Shown in pieces: positions 35,864 through 45,549 of a DNA stretch of 64,000 nucleotides; position 1 is the first letter of the stretch; every line of letters starts with the position of its first letter. Below the pieces are notes generated by a model. The model ran no database searches and was not told where the DNA came from. It was given only the letters and a program-made list of their open reading frames with translations. A program made the position numbers and the translations under genes. Origin of the DNA: Flavobacteriaceae bacterium (GTDB lineage: Bacteria; Bacteroidota; Bacteroidia; Flavobacteriales; Flavobacteriaceae); NCBI GenBank assembly GCA_014238425.1, contig JABABD010000005.1, positions 248,001 through 312,000 on the forward strand, in the 5' to 3' direction.

Positions 35864-37129
35864 TTAAAGGTCAAATTGTTTAATTTTTCTATATAAGGTT
35901 CGCTCACTAATGCCCAATTCAGCTGCTGCCATCTTACGTTTGCCTTTATGGCGTTCTAAAGATTTTTTGATAAGTTCCAATTCTTTATCATGAAGCGATA
36001 AAGTTTCTTCTTCTTCAATTTCTTCTGCAAAATGGTACTTGTCTTGCCCTGAGTCTTGCTCAATATAGGCATCAGTAGTGTCTGATGGAATTGGCATAAC
36101 TTCCATGGCATCGTCAATACGCTTTTCGTAATTAGTTTCGGGTTCGCCATATATTTTTTCTATCAACCCTTCATTTTTATGCTCAACATCCCTTGTGCTT
36201 CCGCTTTTCATTAGTTCTAAAGTGAGTTTTTTGAGGTCGTTGAGGTCACTTTTCATGTCGAATAGTACTTTGTACATAATCTCACGTTCACTGCTAAAAT
36301 CACTTTCAGATTTAGTATTACCAATAACAGCTGGTAGGTTATTACCAAGATTTGGCAAATATTCTCTAAGTCTATTTGGATGAATGGTTCGGTCTTGTTC
36401 TAAAACAGACAATTGTTCGGCAACGTTGCGTAATTGACGAATATTACCGTTCCAACGATAATTCAAGAGCATATTCACTGCGTTATCCGTTAACCTAATA
36501 GTCGGCATTTTGTATTTTAAGGCGAAGTCACTTGCGAATTTTCTAAATAGTAAGTGGATGTCTTCCTTGCGTTCACGAAGTGGAGGAAGTGCTATTTCGA
36601 CAGTGCTTAAACGATAGTATAAATCTTCCCGAAACTTGTCTTTTTTGATAGCTTCTGCCATATTTAGATTAGTAGCAGCCACGATGCGGACATCGGTCTT
36701 CTGTACTTTACTGCTTCCTACTTTAATAAACTCTCCATTTTCCAATACACGCAGTAAACGCACTTGAGTAGTAAGTGGTAATTCACCAACTTCATCTAAG
36801 AAAATAGTGCCGCCATCTGCGACTTCAAAATAACCATTACGTGTTTGCGTGGCACCCGTAAAGGATCCCTTTTCATGTCCAAAAAGTTCGCTGTCGATAG
36901 TGCCTTCTGGTATAGCACCACAGTTTACAGCAATATATTTGCCATGTTTTCTATGCGATAATTGGTGTATGATCTTAGGAATGCTCTCTTTTCCAACACC
37001 ACTTTCTCCAGTCACTAAAACAGAGATGTCTGTAGGTGCAACTTGGATGGCTTTCTCAACAGCGCGATTAAGTTTTGCGTCATTACCTATGATGCCGAAA
37101 CGTTGTTTTATAGCTTGAACTGATTCCAT
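35864..37129 (-). CDS. Sigma54-interacting AAA+ transcription activator
   Basis: 421-aa bacterial enhancer-binding protein lacking any N-terminal sensor domain. Walker A is GESGVGKES (residues 41-49) and Walker B is TIFLDEVGE. The sigma54-contacting loop reads GSFTGA (88-93) instead of the usual GAFTGA. The C-terminal Fis-type HTH (~378-421, KRKMAAAELGISERTLYRKIKQF) binds DNA. An acidic linker of about 90 residues separates the two parts. With no receiver or GAF domain, activity must be set by expression or a partner. It follows miaB by 3 nt. Confidence 0.93.
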   Translation of the reverse strand: MESVQAIKQRFGIIGNDAKLNRAVEKAIQVAPTDISVLVTGESGVGKESIPKIIHQLSHRKHGKYIAVNCGAIPEGTIDSELFGHEKGSFTGATQTRNGYFEVADGGTIFLDEVGELPLTTQVRLLRVLENGEFIKVGSSKVQKTDVRIVAATNLNMAEAIKKDKFREDLYYRLSTVEIALPPLRERKEDIHLLFRKFASDFALKYKMPTIRLTDNAVNMLLNYRWNGNIRQLRNVAEQLSVLEQDRTIHPNRLREYLPNLGNNLPAVIGNTKSESDFSSEREIMYKVLFDMKSDLNDLKKLTLELMKSGSTRDVEHKNEGLIEKIYGEPETNYEKRIDDAMEVMPIPSDTTDAYIEQDSGQDKYHFAEEIEEEETLSLHDKELELIKKSLERHKGKRKMAAAELGISERTLYRKIKQFDL

Positions 37130-37132
37130 TTC

Positions 37133-38578
37133 TTAATTATTATTTGAATATCCAACAGCTTTCCCTATAAGGGTGGCTCCTGTGCAATCATGTATTTTTA
37201 CATTGACGAAATCGCCGATTTTATAATGTTCTTTCGGAAATACTGCTACTGTACTTTGCGGTGTGCGCCCACTCCATTCTGTATCACTCTTTTTTGATGA
37301 TTTTTCAATCAGTACTTCTACCACTTTACCTAGGTTTTGTTTTGTACGAAATGCGCTATGCTGTAATTGCAGTTCCACGATTTCCGCAAGACGATGCTGC
37401 TTTATCTCAGCAGTAATATCATCTTCCATTTTACGCTCAGCCATTGTACCTGGTCTTTCTGAGTATGCATACATGTAACCAAAATCATATTTTACATGCT
37501 CCATTAGCGATTTTGTGTCCTTATGATCGTCTTCTGTTTCTGTCGGAAAACCAACAATCATATCTTGGCTGATACCACAATCTGGAAGTATGTTTCGAAT
37601 ATTATCTATAAGTGTTTTGTATTCTTGAACGGTATGTTGACGATTCATTTCTTTAAGAATGCGATTACTACCACTCTGCACAGGTAAATGAATATAATTG
37701 CATATGTTGTCAAATTTTGCCATTGTTTCGACAACATCTAATGTCATATCTTGAGGATTTGATGTGCTAAATCGAATACGCATTTTAGGTTGTGCTTTAG
37801 CACATAATTCTAAAAGTTTCGAAAAGTCAATGGCTGTTGCTTTTTGCATGTCTGATGCCTTCACGAAATCTTTTTTCAGACCACCGCCATACCAAAGATA
37901 ACTATCAACATTTTGACCTAGTAAGGTAATTTCTTTATAGCCTTTATTCCATAAATCATTGACTTCTTCAATGATACTTTGTGAGTCACGACTGCGTTCA
38001 CGACCTCTTGTAAATGGTACTACACAGAAGGTGCACATATTGTCACAACCACGAGTGATAGAAACAAAAGCAGTCACCCCATTGCTGTTTAGTCGAACAG
38101 GAGAAATATCGCCGTAAGTTTCTTCTTTTGATAGGATAACATTAACGGCATTATGGCCATCATCAACTTCTGCAATAAGGTTAGGCAGATCTTTGTAGGC
38201 ATCAGGGCCTACGACCATATCCACTATTTTTTCTTCTTCTAGAAATTTGTTTTTCAGACGCTCGGCCATACAGCCAAGCACTCCTACTTTCATTTTGGGA
38301 TTCTGTTTTTTTACAGCATTATATTTTTCTAGACGTTTCCTTACCGTTTGTTCTGCCTTGTCTCGTATTGAACAGGTATTAACAAGCACCAAATCTGCCT
38401 CTTCTAGTTTTTGCGTGGTATTGAAACCTTGCTCAGAAAGTATTGAAGCTACAATCTCGCTATCAGAAAAATTCATAGCACAGCCAAAGCTTTCGATATA
38501 CAGCTTTCGATTGTTTTCTTTTTTTTGTTCTAAAACAAGACTTTGACCTTGCTTGTTCTCATCAATTGTCTTCTCCAT
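37133..38578 (-). CDS. miaB: tRNA-2-methylthio-N6-dimethylallyladenosine synthase
   Basis: 481-aa radical-SAM methylthiotransferase acting on A37 of tRNAs reading UNN codons. Domains in order: UPF0004 (ESFGCAMNFSDSE, GCMAERL), radical SAM with RGCDNMCTFCVVPFTRGRERSR, and a C-terminal TRAM domain. I start at MEKTIDEN (38578); the longer ORF start at 38605 adds nine residues before the conserved region. First gene of the miaB-regulator-lptE-secG operon. Confidence 0.95.
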   Translation of the reverse strand: MEKTIDENKQGQSLVLEQKKENNRKLYIESFGCAMNFSDSEIVASILSEQGFNTTQKLEEADLVLVNTCSIRDKAEQTVRKRLEKYNAVKKQNPKMKVGVLGCMAERLKNKFLEEEKIVDMVVGPDAYKDLPNLIAEVDDGHNAVNVILSKEETYGDISPVRLNSNGVTAFVSITRGCDNMCTFCVVPFTRGRERSRDSQSIIEEVNDLWNKGYKEITLLGQNVDSYLWYGGGLKKDFVKASDMQKATAIDFSKLLELCAKAQPKMRIRFSTSNPQDMTLDVVETMAKFDNICNYIHLPVQSGSNRILKEMNRQHTVQEYKTLIDNIRNILPDCGISQDMIVGFPTETEDDHKDTKSLMEHVKYDFGYMYAYSERPGTMAERKMEDDITAEIKQHRLAEIVELQLQHSAFRTKQNLGKVVEVLIEKSSKKSDTEWSGRTPQSTVAVFPKEHYKIGDFVNVKIHDCTGATLIGKAVGYSNNN

Positions 38579-38675
38579 ATTGTACTTGAACCCTTTTGTG
38601 GTCAATAAGTATGCAAAGATAGGATTTATTTGAATTATATGACAAAGTGGCAGTTTTTCTGTGCTTTAGAAATTA

Positions 38676-38683
38676 TATATTTG
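38676..38683 (+). promoter_or_regulatory. TATATTTG promoter -7 box
   Basis: Exact TAnnTTTG match 24 nt upstream of the ATG at 38708. It lies downstream of the alternative start at 38630, so it favours the later start for the membrane protein. Confidence 0.5.
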
Positions 38684-38707
38684 ATTCATACTAACCAATC
38701 AACTATT

Positions 38708-39487
38708 ATGAATACAATTAACTTTATTAATGAAAGAATTAGAACTGCCAAAGAACTAGACTTCGGAACCATATTTGGCGAGTCTATTGAGCTTTTTAAG
38801 AAAACTTGGGTGCAAGGTCTCTTGATGCAATTATTCACTTTTTTAATCATGCTACCAGTAATCATAGTGCTGTACTTGCCACTTATATCTGCGGTTATTG
38901 CACAAGAGCAAAATGGAGGTTATGATTCAGAAGCTTTTAGTGGTGTTTTTGCTGGCTTCTCGATTTTGTACATGATAGGCTTTATTGTAGCCATTGTGGT
39001 TTTAGGTGCCGTTTCTTCGGCTCTAGTTGCTGGATTCTACAGGATTATTAAGATGATAGATTACGGAGAAACAGTAATTACTAAAGATGTATTTCACTTT
39101 GTGAAAAGTCAGTATTTAGGAAAGTTTTTAGTACTTATGTTAGCATCCGTTATCATTTCTATTCCTGCGGCATTATTGTGTTATATACCTTTATTATATG
39201 TAATGGTGCCTTTGTCTTTATTTGTACCATTCTACGCTTATAATTCGCATCTAGAAATTATGGACGTTGTAAAAGCTGCTTTTAATCTTGGAAATAAGAA
39301 GTGGTTATTATTATTCGGTTTACTCATTATTTCATCTTTATTAGCTCAAATTGTTGGCGTGCTCGCATGTGGTATTGGCGTTTTTGTAACCGCTCCATTC
39401 GTGTACCATCCTGTGTATTTGGTGTATAAAAAAGTGATAGGTTTTGACGATGAAGATGAGATTAAGCAAATAGGAGATAGCGTCTAA
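38708..39487 (+). CDS. Multi-pass membrane protein of unknown function
   Basis: 259-aa protein with about six membrane helices in pairs, beginning MNTINFINERIRTAKELDFG. Similar proteins in Flavobacteriia are often mislabelled as beta-carotene monooxygenase; I see no support for that. The start at 38708 is chosen because the promoter box at 38676-38683 would not transcribe the upstream ATG at 38630. Ends 24 bp before a terminator. Confidence 0.8.
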   Translation: MNTINFINERIRTAKELDFGTIFGESIELFKKTWVQGLLMQLFTFLIMLPVIIVLYLPLISAVIAQEQNGGYDSEAFSGVFAGFSILYMIGFIVAIVVLGAVSSALVAGFYRIIKMIDYGETVITKDVFHFVKSQYLGKFLVLMLASVIISIPAALLCYIPLLYVMVPLSLFVPFYAYNSHLEIMDVVKAAFNLGNKKWLLLFGLLIISSLLAQIVGVLACGIGVFVTAPFVYHPVYLVYKKVIGFDDEDEIKQIGDSV

Positions 39488-39511
39488 TTATTTCACATAA
39501 ATATCCAATAT

Positions 39512-39537
39512 AAAATCCCGCTTTTATGTGGGATTTT
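39512..39537 (+). terminator. Terminator of the membrane-protein gene
   Basis: Stem AAAATCCCGC / GTGGGATTTT (one G-U pair) with a 6-nt loop, followed by more T residues. Confidence 0.82.
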
Positions 39538-39582
39538 TTGGTTATATATTAATGACGAAATTTCGATATTAAAAAAAACATA

Positions 39583-39590
39583 TACTTTTG
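39583..39590 (+). promoter_or_regulatory. topA promoter -7 box TACTTTTG
   Basis: TAnnTTTG match 19 nt upstream of the topA ATG, with TTTC 18 nt further upstream as a possible -33 box. Confidence 0.6.
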
Positions 39591-39609
39591 TACCTCCAAA
39601 AAATCAAAT

Positions 39610-42099
39610 ATGGCAAAGAATCTAGTAATCGTTGAGTCACCTGCAAAAGCTAAAACAATCGAGAAATTCTTAGGAAAGGATTTCAAAGTAGAATCTAGTT
39701 TTGGACATATAGCAGATCTTCCTTCAAAAGAGTTGGGAGTAGATGTTAACGGCGATTTCAAACCTAAATATCAAGTATCGTCTGATAAAAAGGCAGTAGT
39801 TAAAAAGCTAAAAGATTTAGCCAAAGTTGCGGAGATGGTTTGGTTGGCTAGTGACGAGGATCGAGAAGGAGAAGCAATAGCCTGGCATTTGGCTGAAACC
39901 CTAAAATTAGATAAAGATAAAACTAAGCGCATCGTATTTCATGAGATTACTAAATCTGCGATTCAAAAAGCAATAGAGAATCCAAGAGGTATCGATTACG
40001 ACTTAGTAAACGCACAGCAAGCACGTCGTGTTTTAGATAGGATTGTAGGCTATGAATTGTCTCCAGTACTTTGGAGAAAAGTTAAAGGAGGCTTGTCTGC
40101 AGGTCGTGTACAATCTGTTTCAGTGCGTTTAATTGTTGAAAGAGAAAGAGATATACAAGAATTTGTAGCTCAAGCATCATATAGAATTGACGCAGAATTT
40201 TCAAGTGAAAATGGTAAGTCATTCAAAGCAAAGCTACCAAAGACATTTAAGACGAAGGAAGAAGCGCTGAAGTTTTTACAATCTAATACGAACGCTAATT
40301 TTAAGGTCGGTAATCTTGAAAAGAAACCGGCTAAGAAATCTCCAGCTGCACCTTTTACAACGTCTACTTTACAGCAAGAAGCATCAAGAAAATTATATTT
40401 TTCGGTGAGTAAGACTATGACCATGGCACAGCGTTTATATGAAGCTGGTCTTATCACGTATATGAGAACAGATAGTGTAAACCTTTCTGATGAGGCAAGA
40501 AAAGGAGCTGAAGCTGAAATCAATAGTGCATATGGTTCAGAATATAGTAAACAGCGCAATTATAAAGGAAAATCTAAAGGTGCTCAGGAAGCTCACGAGG
40601 CAATTCGACCAACAGATTTTTCAAGACATTCAGTAAATGTTGACAGAGATCAAGCAAGATTATACGATTTAATCTGGAAACGTGCGATAGCGTCGCAAAT
40701 GAGCGAAGCACAATTAGAACGTACTAATGTGAAAATTAGCGCATCAACTCACAATGAAGATTTCTCAGCTAATGGAGAAATCATCAAGTTTGATGGATTT
40801 TTGAAAGTGTATCTTGAAGGAACAGATGATGAAGATACGGAGCAAGAAGGTATGTTGCCAAATCTTCGAATAGGAGAGTCTTTAGATAATAATTATATAA
40901 CCGCTACAGAACGTTTTACAAGACCTCCATACCGATATACAGAGGCATCTTTAGTAAAACAACTAGAAGAATTAGGTATAGGACGACCATCTACATATGC
41001 GCCAACCATATCGACTATTCAGAATAGAAAGTATGTAGAGAAAGGTGCTATTGAAGGGCAAGAAAGAAAGTACTCTCAATTGACTTTTAAAGGTGGTGAT
41101 ATAAAGGATAATATGCTTTCAGAAAAAGTGGGGTCGGATAAAGGTAAATTAGTGCCAACAGATGTTGGAATGATTGTTACGGATTTCTTGGTGAATCATT
41201 TTGAGAATATTTTAGATTATAATTTCACAGCTAAGGTAGAAGCAGATTTCGATAATATTGCTGAAGGAAAACAGGTGTGGACAGATATGATGAGAGATTT
41301 TTATAAAGACTTTCACCCTCAAGTTGAAGATGTTCAAGAGAACGCAGAAAGAGAATCAGGAGAACGCATATTGGGAGAAGATCCAAAAACAGGGAGGCAA
41401 GTCAGTGTACGTTTAGGTAAATTCGGACCAATGGTTCAAATAGGAACTGTCGATGAAGAAGAAAAACCAAAATTTGCAAGTTTAGCACCTGATCAACAAC
41501 TTAATACTATAACTTTTGAAGAAGCTATGGACCTTTTTCAACTTCCGAAAGACTTGGGGGAATACAATGGAGAAGATCTGCAAGTGGCTATCGGTAGGTT
41601 TGGGCCTTATGTAAGATATGGTAAGAAATTTGTGTCGTTACCAGCAGGAGTAGATCCGCTGAATGTTGATTTAGACCAGGCTATAGTGTTTGTTAAAGAA
41701 AAAGAAAAGGCTGATGCTCCTATATACACATATGAAGGTCTACCTGTTCAAAAAGGTAAGGGACGTTTTGGTCCGTTTATTAAATGGAACAATATGTTTA
41801 TCAATGTAAATAAGAAATATGATTGGGATAATTTATCGGAATCTGATGTTACACAATTAATTGAGGATAAAAAGCAAAAAGAAATTGATAAATTAGTGCA
41901 TAATTGGGAAGAAGAAGGTATTAGAGTAGAAAAGGCAAGGTGGGGAAGGCATAATATCATTAAAGGTAAAATTAAGATCGAATTGGCTAAGACCATCGAT
42001 GCTTCAAAATTAACTTTAGATAAAGTAAAAGATCTTATTGAAAAAAACGCGCCTAAGAAAAAAACGCGAGCTAAGAAAAAAACAACTACTAAAAAATAA
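39610..42099 (+). CDS. topA: DNA topoisomerase I (type IA)
   Basis: 829-aa enzyme that relaxes negative supercoils. The N-terminal TOPRIM domain shows VIVESPAKAKTIEKFLG and ASDEDREGEAIAWHL. The catalytic tyrosine is in LITYMRTDS (~residue 283). In place of zinc fingers, the C-terminus has repeated TopA_C-like units (KFGPMVQIG, RFGPYVRYG, RFGPFIKWN) and a Lys/Arg-rich tail, the usual Bacteroidota form. It is 6 bp upstream of the arginase-fold gene. Confidence 0.97.
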   Translation: MAKNLVIVESPAKAKTIEKFLGKDFKVESSFGHIADLPSKELGVDVNGDFKPKYQVSSDKKAVVKKLKDLAKVAEMVWLASDEDREGEAIAWHLAETLKLDKDKTKRIVFHEITKSAIQKAIENPRGIDYDLVNAQQARRVLDRIVGYELSPVLWRKVKGGLSAGRVQSVSVRLIVERERDIQEFVAQASYRIDAEFSSENGKSFKAKLPKTFKTKEEALKFLQSNTNANFKVGNLEKKPAKKSPAAPFTTSTLQQEASRKLYFSVSKTMTMAQRLYEAGLITYMRTDSVNLSDEARKGAEAEINSAYGSEYSKQRNYKGKSKGAQEAHEAIRPTDFSRHSVNVDRDQARLYDLIWKRAIASQMSEAQLERTNVKISASTHNEDFSANGEIIKFDGFLKVYLEGTDDEDTEQEGMLPNLRIGESLDNNYITATERFTRPPYRYTEASLVKQLEELGIGRPSTYAPTISTIQNRKYVEKGAIEGQERKYSQLTFKGGDIKDNMLSEKVGSDKGKLVPTDVGMIVTDFLVNHFENILDYNFTAKVEADFDNIAEGKQVWTDMMRDFYKDFHPQVEDVQENAERESGERILGEDPKTGRQVSVRLGKFGPMVQIGTVDEEEKPKFASLAPDQQLNTITFEEAMDLFQLPKDLGEYNGEDLQVAIGRFGPYVRYGKKFVSLPAGVDPLNVDLDQAIVFVKEKEKADAPIYTYEGLPVQKGKGRFGPFIKWNNMFINVNKKYDWDNLSESDVTQLIEDKKQKEIDKLVHNWEEEGIRVEKARWGRHNIIKGKIKIELAKTIDASKLTLDKVKDLIEKNAPKKKTRAKKKTTTKK

Positions 42100-42105
42100 T
42101 GGCAA

Positions 42106-43272
42106 ATGAATTTTAATTTTCTGTCTCCTGTCGAGGATGCTGTTTTGGCACATAACGAATTATTATCTGAGCATTCACTAGGTAGAAAATTAAAAATTAA
42201 CTCTCAACAGCATGGTATTCCAGAATTGGATGACGTGCAAATAGCCATTATTGGTATTCCTGAAAACAGGAATGACATCAATTATATCGGAGAAGAATTT
42301 AAATTAGGGGAAATAAGAAAAGCTTTATATGCACTGTTTCCAGGAAATTGGTATTCTGAGATGGCAGATCTTGGGAATATAAATAAAGGAGAAACTGTTG
42401 AAGACACCTATTTTGCTTTGCGCACAACCCTATCAATTCTTATTGAAAAAGATATCATACCTATTATAATTGGAGGTAGTCAAGACTTGGCTTATGCTAA
42501 TTATCGTTCTTACGATACGTTTAAGCCAATGGTCAATATCGTTAATGTGGATAGCAAATTTGATTTAGGAGATTCTTCTAAGCCAATAAAGAATGATAGC
42601 TTTATGGGTAAAATCATTTTGGAAAAGCCTTATAATCTTTTTAATTACTCTAATATCGGATATCAGACCTATTTCAATTCTCAGGAAGAAATCGATTTAA
42701 TGGATAAATTGTATTTCGAAGCTTATAGGTTAGGTGAAATATGCAATGATATTACATTAGCTGAACCTGTGATGAGAGATGCAAATATAGTGACTATAGA
42801 TATGTCCTGTATTAAAGGCTCAGAAGTGAGTCTTAAACAGCGTTTTTCTCCTAATGGTTTTGATGGAAAAGAAATTTGTGCGATCTCTCGTTATGCAGGT
42901 ATAAGTAATAAAGTGTCTTCCTTTGGAATTTATGAATACAAACCGTCAAAAGACGATGAGGTGACTTCCATGCTTATTGCACAGATGATATGGTACTTTA
43001 TTGAAGGTGTAAATTGTAGGATTAAGGATGATGATTTCTCAGATAGTAATAGCTACCAAAAATTCACAGTTCTTGTGGAAGATGACGAACTTATGTTTTA
43101 TAAAAGTAACAAAACAGGCCGTTGGTGGATTGAATTGCCTTTTTTATCAAATGTTAATAATAAATTAAAAAGACATACGTTATTACCTTGCATGCATCAG
43201 GATTATGTTGATGCTTGTAACAATAAAATACCTGAAAGGTGGTATAAGGCACATCGAAAAAATAGTATCTAG
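42106..43272 (+). CDS. Arginase/formimidoylglutamase-fold protein with altered metal site
   Basis: 388-aa member of the ureohydrolase (arginase/agmatinase/HutG) superfamily by fold and order of motifs. However, the metal-binding motifs are changed. GGxH is GGSQ (123-126), DAHxD is DSKFD (149-153) with the His lost, and SxDxDxxDP is TIDMSCIKG (Asp232 kept, second Asp is Ser234, no DP). Only about three of the six usual manganese ligands remain, so ordinary hydrolase activity is doubtful despite the likely automatic name formimidoylglutamase. No hut genes are nearby. It lies between topA and gldKLMN. Confidence 0.85.
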   Translation: MNFNFLSPVEDAVLAHNELLSEHSLGRKLKINSQQHGIPELDDVQIAIIGIPENRNDINYIGEEFKLGEIRKALYALFPGNWYSEMADLGNINKGETVEDTYFALRTTLSILIEKDIIPIIIGGSQDLAYANYRSYDTFKPMVNIVNVDSKFDLGDSSKPIKNDSFMGKIILEKPYNLFNYSNIGYQTYFNSQEEIDLMDKLYFEAYRLGEICNDITLAEPVMRDANIVTIDMSCIKGSEVSLKQRFSPNGFDGKEICAISRYAGISNKVSSFGIYEYKPSKDDEVTSMLIAQMIWYFIEGVNCRIKDDDFSDSNSYQKFTVLVEDDELMFYKSNKTGRWWIELPFLSNVNNKLKRHTLLPCMHQDYVDACNNKIPERWYKAHRKNSI

Positions 43273-43288
43273 AATGCGGTTTAGTTTT

Positions 43289-43310
43289 GACACTTTATCG
43301 ATAAAGTGTC
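43289..43310. terminator. Terminator between arginase-fold gene and gldK
   Basis: Perfect palindrome with arms GACACTTTATC / GATAAAGTGTC followed by T8, 17 nt after the stop codon. It separates topA and its neighbour from the gld operon. Confidence 0.92.
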
Positions 43311-43372
43311 TTTTTTTTAAGATTAAATGTAAATTTTTGGGCTAAAAAGTTGTTTTTCTGGAAATATATAAA

Positions 43373-43380
43373 TATGTTTG
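43373..43380 (+). promoter_or_regulatory. gldK promoter -7 box TATGTTTG
   Basis: TAnnTTTG match with TTG at 43350-43352, 20 nt upstream, as -33 box. It lies 43 nt before the gldK ATG and is the likely promoter for gldKLMN. Confidence 0.65.
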
Positions 43381-43423
43381 AGCCCTTGAATTTATAAGGA
43401 CTAGTAATTTAACCTCGAATTTC

Positions 43424-44794
43424 ATGAATATGAAGAAGTATGTTTTATTAATCGCAGTACTAACACTGATTGCAAGTTGTGGCTCCAAAGACAAAGGAGA
43501 ACTAGTTGGTGTTAAAGGAAAAAAATGGCATCCAGAGAAACCTTACGGGATGGCTCTTGTTCCTGGTGGAGCATTCATTATGGGTAAAGCAGACGATGAT
43601 CTAGCTGAGATACATGATGCGCCTACTAAGACAGTTACGGTAAGATCTTTCTATATGGACGAGACGGAAATCACAAATAGTGAATATCGTCAATTCGTAC
43701 ATTGGGTAAGAGATTCTATCGTCCGAACTAAGCTTGCTATCCTTGCGGATGAAGTAGGTGAAATACCTGGCAATGGTGGTATTGGTGAGTTTGCATTTAA
43801 AGATGCAGATACAGCTAGCATGTCAGTTTACGAAAAATACATGTTAGATAACTACAGCGGACTTGGTGACACAGGTTATGAAGGTCGTAAGCTTAATGAC
43901 GATGTGGATCTTATTTTTAATACAGATGATTATCCAGATGAGTATTATGCTGAGGTTATGGATACAATGTACCTTCCAATTGAAGAATCTTATAATGGAC
44001 AAAGAACTTGGGATGTAACCAAGTTTAAGTTCCAGTATACATATATGGACATCCAAAAAGCGGCTAAAAATAGAAAATTGAGACGTAAGGATGTTATTAT
44101 GAAAGAAGAAATTGAAATATATCCAGATACAACATCATGGATTCGAGATTTCTCTTACTCGTACAATGAGCCAATGCACAATGATTATTTCTGGCATGAG
44201 GCTTATGGAGACTATCCTGTTGTAGGAGTCTCTTGGCAACAAGCAAAAGCATTTTGCCAATGGAGAACACTTAACAAAAACTCGTACCAGAAATCTAGAA
44301 AAGGCTTAGCTTTTGTAAACTCATTCAGATTACCATCTGAAGCAGAGTGGGAGTACGCTGCTAGAGGAGGTTTAGAATCAGCAACATATCCTTGGGGCGG
44401 TCCTTATGCGACTAACGATAGGGGTTGTTTCTTGGCAAACTTTAAGCCAATGAGAGGTGATTATGCTGCGGATCAAGCACTCTATACAGTAGAAGCAAAA
44501 TCTTATGAACCAAATGATTATAACTTATACAACATGGCAGGAAACGTATCTGAATGGGTACATTCATCTTACGACCCTGCATCCTATGAATTCTCTTCTA
44601 CAGTTAATCCAACTGTAAATGATGACCAGAATATGCGTAAAGTCGTTAGAGGTGGTTCATGGAAAGATGTTGCCTACTTCTTACAAGTGAGCTCAAGAGA
44701 TTATGAGTATGCTGATTCCGCAAGAAGTTATATTGGTTTCAGAACTGTTCAAGATTATATGGGAACAGAAGTGACCAAAAATGCAAAAAATTAA
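43424..44794 (+). CDS. gldK: Gliding motility/T9SS lipoprotein GldK
   Basis: 456-aa outer-membrane lipoprotein (lipobox LIASCGSK) that forms the periplasmic ring of the type IX secretion system with GldN. The body is a formylglycine-generating-enzyme (SUMF1) fold: GMALVPGGAFIMG, FYMDETEITNSEYRQF, PVVGVSWQQAKAFC, RLPSEAEWEYAARGG and NVSEWVHSSYD. It acts structurally, not as an FGE. First gene of gldKLMN. Confidence 0.96.
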   Translation: MNMKKYVLLIAVLTLIASCGSKDKGELVGVKGKKWHPEKPYGMALVPGGAFIMGKADDDLAEIHDAPTKTVTVRSFYMDETEITNSEYRQFVHWVRDSIVRTKLAILADEVGEIPGNGGIGEFAFKDADTASMSVYEKYMLDNYSGLGDTGYEGRKLNDDVDLIFNTDDYPDEYYAEVMDTMYLPIEESYNGQRTWDVTKFKFQYTYMDIQKAAKNRKLRRKDVIMKEEIEIYPDTTSWIRDFSYSYNEPMHNDYFWHEAYGDYPVVGVSWQQAKAFCQWRTLNKNSYQKSRKGLAFVNSFRLPSEAEWEYAARGGLESATYPWGGPYATNDRGCFLANFKPMRGDYAADQALYTVEAKSYEPNDYNLYNMAGNVSEWVHSSYDPASYEFSSTVNPTVNDDQNMRKVVRGGSWKDVAYFLQVSSRDYEYADSARSYIGFRTVQDYMGTEVTKNAKN

Positions 44795-44865
44795 ACATCG
44801 TATTAAAACCCTATTATTAACCTACTTAAGTAATTTTAAAACTTAAACTTAAACACAAATTTATT

Positions 44866-45504
44866 ATGGCACAGTCAAGAGCATCAAAAAGATTTATGAC
44901 AATGGCTTACGGTTTCGGAGCCTCAATCGTAATCGTTGGAGCATTATTTAAAATCATTCATTATGAAATAGGACCACTTACAGGTAATGTAATGTTAACA
45001 ATCGGTCTTGTAACAGAAGCAATCGTATTTGCAATTTCAGCATTCGAGCCTGTAGATGATGATTTAGATTGGTCTTTGGTTTACCCAGAATTGTCAGGTG
45101 GACAAGGAAATAAGAAAGAAGCTAAGCAAGATGCTGAAGGTATGTTGTCTTCTAAATTAGATAACTTATTAAAAGAAGCTAAAATTGATGGAGAATTAAT
45201 GGCAAGCCTTGGTGAAGGCATCAGAGGATTTGAAACTGCTGCTAAAAACTTATCTCCAACTACAGATGCTATGAATTCTACTAAGAAGTACAGCGAAGAA
45301 TTATCTTTGGCTGCTGCTCAAATGGAATCTTTAAATAGTTTATACAAAGTACAATTAGAAAGTGTTAACCGTCAAGCTACAATTAACGAAGAAGCTGCCG
45401 AAAACGCATCTAAATTGAAAGAACAAATGCAATCATTGGCTTCTAACCTGTCATCTTTAAATGGTGTTTATGGTGGAATGCTTTCTGCAATGAACAAAGA
45501 TTAA
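44866..45504 (+). CDS. gldL: T9SS motor protein GldL
   Basis: 212-aa inner-membrane protein that with GldM forms the proton-driven T9SS motor. Two N-terminal helices (residues ~14-32 and ~38-58) carry the conserved membrane glutamate at Glu51 (GLVTEAIVF). The C-terminal cytoplasmic part is coiled-coil rich (NRQATINEEAAENASKLKEQ). It lies 71 bp after gldK and 45 bp before gldM. Confidence 0.95.
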   Translation: MAQSRASKRFMTMAYGFGASIVIVGALFKIIHYEIGPLTGNVMLTIGLVTEAIVFAISAFEPVDDDLDWSLVYPELSGGQGNKKEAKQDAEGMLSSKLDNLLKEAKIDGELMASLGEGIRGFETAAKNLSPTTDAMNSTKKYSEELSLAAAQMESLNSLYKVQLESVNRQATINEEAAENASKLKEQMQSLASNLSSLNGVYGGMLSAMNKD

Positions 45505-45549
45505 TTAGCGTTTATAGACGTTTTTACTAACCCATAAACATTAATTATA

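Noticed and set aside
43424..44794. GldK gene as a formylglycine-generating sulfatase-maturation enzyme
   Set aside because: The fold matches SUMF1, but the lipobox and the gldLMN context identify it as GldK; no sulfatase gene is nearby.
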